Source: Ramazzottius varieornatus (lineage: Eukaryota; Tardigrada; Eutardigrada; Parachela; Ramazzottiidae). Taken from it: a stretch of 64,000 bases of DNA. The notes beneath the pieces were generated by a model that was given only the letters and a program-made list of their open reading frames with translations, did not search any database and was not told where the DNA came from. The stretch lies in contig BDGG01000001.1 in the NCBI GenBank assembly GCA_001949185.1, forward strand, positions 6,555,353 through 6,619,352, read 5' to 3'. Positions 1 to 10,515 of this stretch are shown in pieces (the first letter of the stretch is position 1; each line of letters begins with the position of its first letter). The position numbers and the translations under genes were made by a program.

Positions 1-406
1 CCAGAAGTGAATTCTGCCGAGAGATCCGCTGTGCTTGTAGATCACAGGTTATCGGGCGTGATTGTTGACTGTTCTGGTGTTACATTCAGCGATACTGTTG
101 GGACAGACAACATGAAGCTCCTGGCCAAAAGCTGCGCAGCGAAGGGCTTAGTGCTAGCATTCTCCAGCTTTTCAGGTATTGTTGCATCAGTCTCGAGTCA
201 GGAACGATCTTTCCGTATTTTCTGGCCTTATTGTACGCACTTACTCTCACACGTCCTAGATCTAGATGAGAGCTTTTGTTGCAGACGACGTTCGGAGGAC
301 TCTGGAGTGCGCAGCAGTTATGCCGCGCACAGCGAACGAAATGGTCTTCGAAAATCTTCAAACAGCTGTAAATTACTTTACCCAAGAAAATCAGTTAGGG
401 GCGTGA
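1..406 (+). CDS. SLC26-family anion transporter, C-terminal STAS domain (5' partial)
   Basis: The window opens inside an exon that reads in frame from base 1 to a donor after base 175 (CAG|GTATTG). It resumes at 285 after a TTGTTGCAG acceptor and stops at TGA 404-406; the phase-1 join gives a continuous protein. The first exon holds the STAS core (VIVDCSGVTFSDTVGTDNMK, then a helix ending KGLVLAFSSFS). The last exon holds the STAS tail (VRRTLE, then MVFENLQTAVNYF), matching the 'VRDTLE...VFPSIHDAV' pattern of SLC26/SulP carriers. These carriers exchange sulfate, chloride or bicarbonate across the plasma membrane, and the cytosolic STAS domain regulates assembly and activity. The transmembrane part lies upstream of the window. 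The family call rests on the STAS domain alone; a stand-alone STAS protein is possible but less likely. Confidence 0.75.
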
Positions 407-918
407 TAACATTGATATGCCGACATTTCGGCATACTCTCTAGCTCGACGACTTTATCTGAGCACTACTGAAATATTTGTCCTTGCCGACAAAGTTTAAA
501 GCTCATACTTTATCTAAAATGGCCTCATGAGCGGCACTCGGAGAAATAAAGGCAAGAAGGTCAGTTTTTCCCCGTTCGAGAATGAAGAAAGAACATCTGC
601 GTGAACTTGACCTTTAGAATTCGCCATGCCAAACCACTACTGGTTTGGTAACAACCCCAGCTGGCGCTCCCCACAGGCAACCTTTTGTCGTAAAGTGGAC
701 TTTAATGAAGAACGATGCTGTGCTCTGCAATTAGACCCACCCTATCCGGATTACTGCCAATCACATGCTCATTATTAATTCTCCCCCACTGGCTATGCAT
801 GCAAGAGTGTCAGATGGGCCAGGAGGGATGAAGGATGTCAGATTCTTCACCATATAATCATACTCGTCATTCTTAGTCTTGCTCATTTACTGTCCGACTT
901 TTGGAGCGACGCGGCAAA
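407..918. other. intergenic, no gene seen
   Basis: About 0.5 kb between the SLC26 stop and the GPCR start. It presumably holds the 3' UTR of the former and the 5' region of the latter; I see no conserved element. Confidence 0.5.
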
Positions 919-2045
919 ATGAACAACTCCACGGCTCAACCTACAAACACCACAATGAGAAACGTCTACCTGCAGACACTGGAGCTGTACATATGGGCAG
1001 GCTTCACTCTCCCAATAATCTACCTTGCAGCTTTTGGAAACTTCTTGACGTTGTTGGTGATCGTTCGATCCCGTGGGTGGAGAAGCGGCATCCAAGTTTT
1101 AATCCTTAGCATGACCATTGCTGACCTAGCAGTCACTCTTGTTATTGCCCCAGAACAGACAATCAACATGCTATTGGGAAAAGTCTACCCCTGGAGTTAC
1201 CAACCGTTCTGCCGCGCCATAGGCTATCTTCAAACTGGTATCAGCTTGCTTGTTCCCTTGCATTGCTCCATGATAGCAATCAACCGTCTGGTCAGCATTG
1301 TCCTGCCTACCTCGTTTCGCAGACTGACCTTCCGACCGGCCGGAATCTTCATGGCCTCTGTGTGCTGGTTCCTCCCGTTTTTCCTTCTTATCTTCCCTTT
1401 AGCTGGGATCGATGGCAAGTTCGGTAACTTGCCGTTGTTCGGGTATTGTACGTGGGACGGGCGTGCAGGTACTCGGTCCATGTCATATACCATTTCTGTC
1501 ACAATCATGTATCTTCCCACTGCGATAATTTTTCTGTGCTACCTGACCATCTTCATATATTTGAAAATGATGGAGCCTGGTAAAGTGACAGTGGGACAGC
1601 AAGGGTCAAGTAGCCGTGACGTTGCTGAAAACCGGCTGTTGACTCGTGTCAGACGTCGTATTCAAGTGGCAAAGATGATGCTAGCAACCTTTCTGGTTTT
1701 TCTTATCTGCTACATACCTCTGACTTCCTTCTTCTACCTGGCGGGGAATCTCGGCAAACGCCCAAATCCGACAATCTTTTTATGGCTGACCTTCATCTAT
1801 TGGCTTGGAGCAGGCTGTAATCCGGTATGTAACCGCCAGTGTGACCATGACATTTACACCCTTCAAGGTTTAACTCAAATCTATTACAGGTAATCTATTC
1901 CGCGATGAATAATGAATTTCGAGAAGGGTACCAGGAAGTGCTTCGCCGTGTTCAGTGCTGCAGGCAGCGCAAGGTGGAGCCGTCGGTGCGAGCCATGAAG
2001 AGAAATCGGGGAATTACCAGTGGAGCTACCTTAACCAGGCAATAG
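919..2045 (+). CDS. Rhodopsin-class GPCR (Tre1/moody-like)
   Basis: Two exons, 919-1824 and 1890-2045, with a phase-0 intron starting GTATGT and ending TATTACAG, encode 353 residues. The start is the ATG at 919 (MNNSTAQPTNTT), giving an N-glycosylated extracellular tail. Seven hydrophobic segments follow. Family landmarks are the TM2 LSMTIADLAV segment, the TM3 end AINRL in place of DRY, the TM4 tryptophan, an extracellular cysteine (FGYCTW), a basic third loop (RVRRRIQVAK) and TM6 (FLICYIPL). TM7 ends NPVIYSAMNNEF, and this NPxxY is created exactly across the splice junction, which confirms the intron. The short tail ends in a Cys-Cys then basic stretch. The NR-x variant of DRY with NPxIY resembles the Tre1/moody orphan group of invertebrates. 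The ligand is unknown. Confidence 0.85.
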
Positions 2046-5000
2046 TCGGTAGAACTGTCAATTAAACAACAGACCTGTGCAGCCGAACCAAGCAAAGATT
2101 TTAATCATTTTATAAGTATCACAGCCCCCTCCTGAGCCATTCGTTAAACATTCGCGTACTCGCACATCCGAGGTTGTGCTATGGCTCGCCGACTTGTGCG
2201 TAAACCCCGAATCTTGACGGGGAATTTGAGCAGATTACGGCGTCAGTAAGCAGCTGCCGCCCCTCGCAGCCCACGATGGCGAAGCAGCTAGGTCGCAAAC
2301 GAAACTGATCACTTGTCTAGACCGTTTTCCTTTCGGTCACTGTCTCTTCCTCTCCACAGTTTCGATATAACTTGTACTTCTACTACCGGACATTGAATTT
2401 TGAAATATGAATCTTGAATTCCAGTGAGAGGGACGGGGTGAACAATTCGGTGGAGGGTACAAGAAGCGATTGATTATACAGTATCGAAAGCTTTTGCTCG
2501 GGTCTTGGCGTGTCTGTGCCGAAGACGCTATCTGAAGGAGGGATCTGCAGCTGAGCCGAAGTCGTGTGTACTGTATACTGCAAGCCTGCATCCGTACCAG
2601 GTTCCGGGCCTAATTACGCCCTCGGACAACTTGACCCACGTACGTCATCCATAATAAGTCACAAGCTCAAAGTGCGTGTCCTTGCAAACTGCCGTAAGTG
2701 GGCGCAGTTTTATCCGTGGACAAGGTTACGAGTCGAGGAAGGAATCGAATAATTCGTCGAGGAGTTCACCCTGACATGTTCCGTTCTCTCGAAGTAAAAA
2801 AATGCGTGGTCGCTATTCCAAACGAACCCACTGTTGCTACAAAAGGAAATATTCTACGGCAGCATGATTAAATGGAAATACCGTGAGCTCAACCTCCTGC
2901 CCGACGAATGTATAGCACGTGGCCGTACCCGAATACTCCTCTTATGCGAAACAAAAGGCAATTGCTGGTGGAGCTCGGTTATTAGCCCTCATTTGCATCC
3001 TGTGCAGAGTTGCTGCAAGACTGTCAGAATCCTCAAGCCGATTTTTAATTTCTGTAAAAGCCAGCCTGGGGAAAAAATTTGCCAAGATGTCTTCTTGACA
3101 GCAAATTGCAGCAGTTCATATACGCCCTCAATACCTCACCTCACGTCTTTCCAATCAAACCAAATTAGCAGAATGGAGCAATTAAGGGCGGTTTTGTACA
3201 TCCTGAGCTCTAGGACGAAGCCCCAAAGCATCAGCTAGAATCTGCACTGCATCAGCACCGCTGGTTCCATTTAGACGACTGCATCAGCGCACCGGCGTAA
3301 ACGGACGAAGCGGCTGGGAACGCGCCGAGCATGCCCACTGCCCAACATTTTCAAAACGTAGATAGTAAAGAGCAATTTCAAAAACAAACAGCTTGACAGT
3401 CGACGATCAACAGAGTCTGCGGCTGAACAAAATCGACTGACCGACATGTAGGCTTTCGCGTCCAGAAAATTGGTAGGTGGACGAAGGAGCTTTCAGATTC
3501 TTCGGTCTCTCTTCCATCCAGACTTGTGCCGGTCAGCCGAAGCTTGTAAGGAACACCATATATCAAAGCCCGATTCAAACTCTTTTTGCAACGTGGTGCC
3601 AAAACGCTTTTTAAGATCTGACATTAGCCATTTGGGAAACAAAGCTAAGCTTTGAAAGATCTTGATTTTTCGACTGGGAAAAAACCTTTTGCCCCGATGT
3701 TGCGGGCAAGTGATCGAAGAGACGAAGCAAGTTTATTGAATTTTACAATTGCGACTTTAGGAGAAGTGCCGTCCATTTATATACAAGAAAAGTTAAAGGA
3801 TAACAGATGAGTTAAAAAGATGGAACAGCTTACTGGAGTGATTAATGATCGAAGACCATTAATCGGCACTTTAAGATACTAAGTTATGAGGAAAGAGGGT
3901 GTAGAGCGATGAGATCTCTTACGAAATCCACCTAGTTCTTGTCAACAATAGACGTTTTTAAGAGATAGGCTGAATGTGTAATGACCATCGAAGACAACAG
4001 GGAAGATATCGGGATACTACAATGATCAAGCATAACTCACGTAACACCGGTCATCTCTGGCGCGCATGTTTTCACAGGTTTCAGGAAACTGCGCGCTATA
4101 CTTGATCTTATATTTTTGAACCGTCTGTTGTAGACGGCTTTTTTGTGCTCAATTCATAGTAGAAAGGTGGTTCACTAGTTTTAGCGTCGTTTTGGTGCAC
4201 AAGCGAGGTAGAGGAGGAAGAACTGATTTTTGAGAAAAACAGTGTCAACTATGGCCTTTGTAACGACAATTCAGTGCAGTGGACGTATTAGAATGCAAGC
4301 CATCTGGGTGAAACGCTGTGTCTAACGCGTGATGGCTTCCGAACTTCCGTTCATGATTCATACTTTGATCGTTCGATTAGCCGGGGGATTTTGGTAGGCC
4401 GCAAGCTGTGTTCTCGAATATTCACAGTCCGATAAGCGCCAGCCAGTATTGACTGAAGTGGGCCGAAACCTCCGGCGGGGAAGACATACCACAGTCGGTG
4501 AAATGCAGTCTACAGAATTCCATGTTCTAGTTTCCGTTCACAATTTGATGTAAACAGGCGAGCAGTTACCTTAGTCGTCGAAAAGAATCGAGAAAAGAAC
4601 AGAAAAAGTAGCACTAAGTTGGCAAACGAATTAAACCCGGTGAATTCTGCCGTTTTGCCGCGAAAACTTGTTTTGTGCAAAAGTTCTAGCTCTGTTCCAG
4701 GACGGCTATTATCGTTCCAACCAACTTTCCTGTAGCTCGATCTTGGTTCTGATTATTTTCAACAGCAGTATCCCCGGACTTCAACGGAAAACTTGCAAAA
4801 ACAATTTCGGTAAACGGTCCAAAAAACTAGAAAAGTTGGTGCATTTTTCACTTTTTCCGAGTTTAATGTCGCTCTTAACTTCTTGTGAGAAGATTTCTGC
4901 CCAACGATTTTTTTTAGCAGATAGCTAGAAGCTCATACCAGGCGAAATTTGTTTGGAAGTGGAACATTAATCCAGTCGAGACAGGCTGGGTTTTATGAGT

Positions 5001-5170
5001 GGTAGCAAGCTGGTGCGGACAGGCTGCATAATGTCAGCAGTTTGAGAGCAACAATGAAGCCTCCTTCCATCACGCCGATATTTTTGCATATAAATTCAGA
5101 ACCAGCACAAAACGATGTAAAAGCTTGCACGCGGAGAGTCTCAGAAAATAAAGAGGGGCTTTTCTAAGAT
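2046..5170. other. 3.1 kb without a recognisable gene
   Basis: All frames contain only short, compositionally non-coding ORFs. There is a hairpin followed by a T-run at 4,119-4,145, but no protein family, RNA gene or clear repeat was recognised. The 3' UTR of the GPCR probably occupies the first part. Confidence 0.5.
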
Positions 5171-5479
5171 TCAATGTTTGAGACCTGAAACAGCAAAATG
5201 GGGCCTGGGCTGCTGGCATTCCCAAGATGCTCGATGCTGTCCCCCTTCTTTCCCAGCAGCGTTCGGTTCGCCCGCCACCATACATTTGCGCCTCATCAGT
5301 TCATCAGGACTTAAGTCGCTGACTTCCTTGCAGTAGGCTTCCGCATGCCTAAGGGCTTCCTTGTGATACTGCGCCCATTCATGGTTCTCCAACACTTTCT
5401 GCCGGGAGGTTATGCCGCTCCGCGCAAGCGCCAACGATGAAGTCGGATGCGGTTTATGTAGTCCATTGGCAAAGCCCAA
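5171..5479 (-). CDS. Unassigned reading frame, possible exon
   Basis: Open frame of about 100 residues with a charged, helix-prone stretch (KVLENHEWAQYHKEALRHAE) followed by a Lys/Glu-rich segment (KEVSDLSPDELMRRK). I recognise no family. It lies just downstream (same strand) of the BEN-like pseudogene at 5,545-6,540 and could be a later exon of it, but I see no homologous segment in the intact paralogue at 33-35 kb. Chance ORF remains possible. Confidence 0.25.
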   Translation of the reverse strand: MGFANGLHKPHPTSSLALARSGITSRQKVLENHEWAQYHKEALRHAEAYCKEVSDLSPDELMRRKCMVAGEPNAAGKEGGQHRASWECQQPRPHFAVSGLKH

Positions 5480-5544
5480 CGAGCAATACCGACAGTGTGC
5501 AGACTTTCTGGAAACGAAGACTCCAGCCAGGTGAACTCCCCAAA

Positions 5545-6540
5545 CTATGTTCGCCGAGAAACGGACTCGCCGGGCGCCCGTTGTGAGTTGTGAAGGTGAA
5601 AGAGGTATTCCGGTGGATGCACTTGATCGCGTTGGAGCAGCTGTAGGACAGTCTTTCTTCTAGCTAGTTCGTCCAGCATGAAATCGTCCGTAGTGAAATT
5701 TGCGATGTCCTCTCGAGCCCTACTGGGCGCCAACTCGAACCTCAAGATCACCCTTCCGGGACGGGTTTCGGTGTCCGAGTGAGGCTCCTCTTCTTCGCTG
5801 TACATGGAGTCATCGTATAGCGGCCCAACTCCCGGGTAATCGTCCTTCTGTTCCGGTGGTTCGGCAACTAGGTTACCAACACTCGCAGTTTTAGTGCTGG
5901 CTGTGCTAGAAGGCGAAGCGGCGGTTGTGATGTCCATGTCTGGCAATAGACAAAGCGGCCCGTGACTAAAAAACCCGAGGTCGGCCAAGCTGTGGTCGGG
6001 AATATGTGCGTCCCTTCCATGGTTCTCAGCCCTTTTCGTGTTACCACCGAGAGTAGCCTCAGGTCCATCAGATGGCGTTTCACTATCGACGCGGTTCAGC
6101 AACACTTGTAGGTCTTCGCGACTAAGGAGGTATGGTCGACCGATAGTATTCTCGACGAAGGAGGGGTGGATCTGCGAGCCAAAGAAAACACTTGGGATCA
6201 GCGATTCTTGTGTATACTCGGCCTTCGGGCAATCACGCTGGATGCGAACATACTTGGACAGGTGCGGAACAAGCTGATTGTAGTCAATCTGGAAGAAGAC
6301 GACCAGATGCTCTTCTCGGTCAACAATGCTTCTCCATCTCGATAGCGCCGAATGTATATTGAGCCCATACTTGACATGCTAGAACCGTTCCAGCATGTCC
6401 ACGAGACCTGAGAAAGACAAGCGGTTGTCGCTGGTAAGAGTCGCTGACTTGAACCGCTTGCGTCTCTTCTCCCGGTTAATGCGTGCTCTCCCCCGGGACA
6501 GCTTGCTAGACCTCCGTGATCCAGCTTGATTGTTCGGCAT
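5545..6540 (-). pseudogene. BEN-like family paralogue, N-terminal half, disrupted
   Basis: Reading from ATG at 6,540 the frame gives a basic N-terminus (RGRARINREKRRKR) and then the family's N-terminal domain. SIVDREEHLVVFFQIDY, then YVRIQR, then LIPSVFFG, then IGRPYLLSREDLQVLLNRVD align with SVVDREDHLVVFFQVDY, CIRIQR, LVPSVYFG and LGHRYLRGIDDLQILLDRVD in the intact gene at 33.1-35.1 kb. A TAG interrupts the frame in the linker (GGTTCTAGCATG, about 6,378-6,389), where the paralogue simply reads LEPDG. After an acidic linker (EEEEPHSDTE) the frame ends at 5,545 without the C-terminal BEN-like domains. I call it a pseudogene because of the stop and the missing C-terminus. A short intron around the TAG or a downstream start is the alternative. 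Confidence 0.6.
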
Positions 6541-6822
6541 CCTGCAAGATAATCATACGGATACCACGTCAAGTAATCCACAGCGGGAAGCCTCTGACTT
6601 TCTGATGCCAAACAAGGCAAACATGGCAATGTTTTGAAATTGAAAAAAAACACCGAAACATTTCGGTAAACCATCCAATCAAGTTGATGGATCAAATCAA
6701 TAGACGAAGGAAATACTATGACGTCATAACCATGAATTCCCCAGCTTCCCTGAAAACATGATGTTCAGCAGTGATGTGCTGAATATTGATATGAATCCAT
6801 CTGCTCCTCGAAAGAGCAGCTG
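6541..6822. other. short spacer
   Basis: AT-rich spacer between the divergent BEN-like pseudogene and the LINE remnant; nothing recognised. Confidence 0.4.
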
Positions 6823-7641
6823 GTGGCAAATCTGAAATTTATGAAGCTATCTTGCGTCGGGACCGAGAATGAGCTCCTGAAAAGATACAACACGCCTATG
6901 GAAGGGATGGCTAAAGTATTGAGGCATCATTGTCGAGAGGAGTTCAAGCGGATATGGCCGATCCAAATGTACCAGCCCATGGAATACCTTCGATACCAAG
7001 CCGAGCAGATCAGCCGCCTGGAGAGTCTCGTGGAATCCCTACAGGAAGACAAGCTGGAGCTTCAGAAGACCGTCAAAGCTCTACAGGTAGGCCAGGAATC
7101 CATCTTGGGAAGATTTTCCTTGCTGGAAAATATCCCCCAACGGCTGCTTGTCCCGCCATATGAGCCTCCTGCCACCGAGGCTAGTGTCCCCAGTATGACC
7201 CAGGCTACCACCATCGCCACGCTCGTAGTTTCCCCAGTCAAGGCTATCACCACTCCAACCTTTGCTACCGTTGCTGCGCGGAGATCTCAACCATCCGAGA
7301 ACCCTGCTGTCCGGCGAGAGGCAACCTGCGTTGTTGTAAGAGGTACGAAGAAGGCTGATGGAGAAAGAATAACAGTCAACCCGCTGCGAGCCAAGGGGCC
7401 GCCGGGTCGGGACTTCGCCATTCGGGGTTGTCCCGAGACACGTAACTGCTGAACAACTGGAAGATTACCTGCAAGGCATCGGAGTGAAGCCTCGCTTCGT
7501 CTGGATAGTTCCTGTTGGCCCTGACGACACCAAGGCTTCCACGGTCGGTCGCATCGGAGTCTTCGCTAACGATGTGGACCTTGTCCTGAAAGCCGAAAAC
7601 TGGTCATACAACATCAGCATCACTCCTTGGAAGTTCGGTCT
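6823..7641 (+). pseudogene. Non-LTR retrotransposon ORF1 remnant (coiled coil + RNA-binding-like C-terminus)
   Basis: The first frame (6,823-7,452) encodes a heptad-rich coiled coil (EQISRLESLVESLQEDKLEL) followed by a Pro/Thr/Ala linker. A G-run of four at 7,424-7,427 shifts the frame. Reading on in the shifted frame gives FAIRVVPRHVTAEQLEDYL, then GVKPRFVWIVPVG, then VGRIGVFANDVDLVL and a stop near 7,641. That layout (coiled coil, linker, compact alpha/beta domain ending in a 'TPWKF' segment) is typical of ORF1 proteins of CR1/Jockey-type LINEs, which bind the element's RNA. No ORF2 follows directly, so this is a truncated, frameshifted copy separate from the RT fragment at 10.5-12.3 kb. 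Confidence 0.5.
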
Positions 7642-8297
7642 ATAACTGAACCGAACGGCTAACCAGATTTCTCGATGTGTGTTGTAAATTCTCCTTCAGT
7701 CTCTCTAGCTGGCACTCCAAACGGATCTATTTGTTGTGTTGAACCTGAATGATCGATCTTTATAACGATACTCGTTCCTGATCAACCGGGTGACTCTGTT
7801 TTGGTTACTGTAACTTTTTCCATCATCGTGCTGAGTAGACTTTGATCCTCTTAACATCGGGGAGGTCGTCAACTGAATTGTCGAAGCTAATAAAATCCCT
7901 TCCCTCCTGCTGCTGAAACGCGCGTCTGTCGGAGCAGGGCAAGCCAAAACGCGCAAAATTAAAATAGTAGGCCATAAGTTTACCGGAGCCAGGTCTCGTA
8001 TATAGAAAACCTTGGCATCGAATCCCGGTAGAAGTGCTTTTTCAAATATTGAGCTAACAGGTGCAGTCAATCGATCGAAGTGTGGTTTTGTTTCTTTTTC
8101 ATACCCAAGCTGCGGTGGAGGTTCATTGAATGATCTTACTTTTCGGTCAGATTTTAACAATGTGGTACGTCACAGAATGAGTACGTCATGACTAAAATCT
8201 GCCCCGCATTATGCTTTGACGCATGACGTCAAGGATACCTCACGGCGTCCTTCCTGCCAGCAAGGCGCGCTTCAGCAGCACTTCAGTGATGTTCAGC
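7642..8297. other. spacer between LINE remnant and MITE
   Basis: No supported gene. An open frame of 151 codons on the minus strand (7,705-8,160) has no recognisable domain and is probably chance. Confidence 0.4.
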
Positions 8298-8655
8298 TAG
8301 TGCTGGCAAAAATTCGATACGATATTTTTCGATATTTTATCGCGGTCTTCGATATTCATTCGATGTCGATATTTCGATACGATATTTTTCCTTTACCGTA
8401 TTTTCGATATATCGTATCATATCGCAGCGTTATATCGATTTTTTTGGAATTTTAGTTTTCCGGAATTCCACTGGTTCAAGCCCGAAAACTCAAGAAGCGG
8501 ATTTCCACATAAACTATTAGTAAGATCGAAAGCGTCGGATGCAGCAAAGACATGGTTATAGCAAGTCTTCAAACACATGGAAACCTGGACAGAATTAGTA
8601 CCAGAACCGAATGGGCGGAGTGTGCTCGGTACACCATGGCCAAAATCAAGTTGAC
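8298..8655 (+). repeat. Truncated hAT-type MITE, family A (TATCGATA-armed)
   Basis: Starts with the 12-bp terminal repeat TAGTGCTGGCAA, then about 140 bp of degenerate TATCGATA/CGATATTTT repeats, then a unique core (FGEN-like palindrome-free segment around CCACTGGTTCAAGCCC, then GGCGGAGTGTGCTCGGTAC). The same order is found, inverted, in the complete copy at 55,464-56,082. The match stops at GCCAAAATCAAGTT (about 8,654), where the coding exon of the split BEN-like gene begins abruptly. The other half and the right terminus are therefore deleted here. Confidence 0.8.
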
Positions 8656-9182
8656 CGCGCCATTGTCCAAGACTGCCTCGGCCGACCTTACCTGATTGCC
8701 TACAACGAAATACAGATGCTGCTGGATGCGGTTGATAATTCCCGAATCACCTCAAAGTTCGACGATGACTCTGACGGCGAAAGGGAAACCGAGGAAGAGG
8801 AGTACCCCATTGCGACCAATGATGACGTAATGCGCGACTTCACCTGGGCAATTAGTCTGTTCTATAACTCTAGCAGTACTCCTCTTGCCGAAGAGGAACC
8901 ACAGCCTGTTGTTCCTCGCTTTCTTGCAGCAGATATCTACTCGACGCCCAGCATCAATATTAACCAAGAAAGTTCTGAATATCTTCCTTCGGAAGAAGAA
9001 TCGGAGCCTGTTCATAGACCACACATGCCGAAGAATTCTAAGACGAGAACAACGGTGAGGATTCCTCCAGTAACATCTACTGTTGCTTATATATTACATC
9101 TATATTACATTACATTAATTAATTGCTCATATATTATATATTATATATTATATTATAGATGATTGACAAAAATGGCGTAGAG

Positions 9183-9326
9183 GCAATCGACCTTTTGGGG
9201 TCGTCTTTGCCTGCTTTATCGATTTTAAATCATTTAATTTAGATTTCTTTTCCTTTGTATTTGTGTTTCTTTCTCCTGCTTTATTTATTATGCTTATTGG
9301 CTCTTTATTTATTATTTCATTAGTTA
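9183..9326 (+). repeat. NUMT terminal direct repeat, left copy
   Basis: Begins GCAATCGACCTT and runs through a T-rich 16S/tRNA/ND1 boundary. It matches 30,695-30,841 with scattered substitutions, so the inserted molecule was slightly longer than one circle at this point. Confidence 0.8.
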
Positions 9327-9589
9327 ACATCATATGGAGATTCAAGTTTGTGCACGATACCCTATTTAGAAATGTAATTAAATATAATTACAATCATTAC
9401 GTATTTGTGGTTTTTTTTGAAATTTTTGTTGGCAGATTAATTAATTGAATTTAGCATTTAAAAATGTATTATAAATACTTTAAGGTGTCTGAAAGAGGAC
9501 TATCTTGATAGGGTAGAACATGAATATACATTTTCTTGAAGTTTTAGTATGGCAGATTAGTGCTTTGAGTTTAAATTCAAATATAAATT

Positions 9590-10515
9590 TTATTTTTTTT
9601 CAAAAAATGGTTTTTTTGTCTTTGTTTCTTATCTTCAGGTTTTGATTTTTGTTATGGATGCTGTTGCTTTCTTAACATTGTTGGAGCGCAAAAGTATTGA
9701 GCTACAGTCAACTTCGTAAAAGTCCTAATAAGCTTCGTTTTGCAGGTTTACTACAACCTTTTGCAGATGCACTGAAATTGTTTTCCAAAGAAGAAATAGT
9801 ACCTATTTCTACCGATTTTTGCTTTAGCGATTTTCCAGTTTCGGGCTTTGTAATTACAATGCTTGTGTGGGTTCCTTTGTTTAGGTTTTTACGGTATGTT
9901 GATTTTAAGTTTTGTCTCTTGTGTTTTTTATGTTGTATTAGTTTGAGTTTACGGCGTAATTTTTTTCAGGGTGATCATCTGATTCTAAATATGCTATAAT
10001 AGGAGGTCTTCGTACTGTTGCTCAACTGGTGTCCTACGAAATTACCTTCGCTTTTATTTTTTTGTCTTTGGTATCTTTTTGTTTCATACAGTGTTTTTGA
10101 AATTTATAATTTTCACACCAGCTTTAGAAATTTTTTTTCTTTTTCCTCCAGCAGTAGTTTTTTTATTTCGTGTGTCGTGGAAACAAACGGGCTCCTTTTG
10201 ATTTGGCTGAGAGTGAATCTGAGTTAGTTTCTGGTTTCAGTGTTGAATACGGTGGTTTAAAGTTTGCTTTAATTTTTATAGCTGAATTTGCTAGGATTCT
10301 ATGGATAAGCCTCTTATGTGCTTTTTTTATTTTTTTCAATTGTTTTTTATTGAAGTTTTATTCCTTTCTGTCTTTTTATTTTAAATTCTTCGTTCTTCTT
10401 TCCTCGTTTGCGATACGATTATTTAATGTACATAATCTGAAAATAGTTTTCACCCATGATCCTGATCTTTCATTTTTCTTTTCTTTTGGTTTGAAACCGA
10501 TAAGTATATTTAATA
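9590..10515 (+). pseudogene. ND1: NUMT copy of mitochondrial ND1
   Basis: Mitochondrial NADH dehydrogenase subunit 1 signatures appear in order: [10 protein letters not shown] (about 9,663), [31 protein letters not shown], then [18 protein letters not shown] and [20 protein letters not shown] (10,170-10,290). The frame slips more than once, for example before SYSQL and before APFDLAE. In mitochondria this is a membrane subunit of complex I; here it is a non-coding nuclear relic. Confidence 0.88.

Noticed and set aside
4119-4145. Hairpin CCGTCTGTTGTAGACGG followed by T-run, like a bacterial terminator
   Set aside because: The window is eukaryotic, no gene ends there, and a 6-bp stem with T-run is expected by chance in this amount of sequence.
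8216-8455. Open frame with FRYDIFRYF-like repeats
   Set aside because: Product of the MITE arm repeat, not a protein gene.
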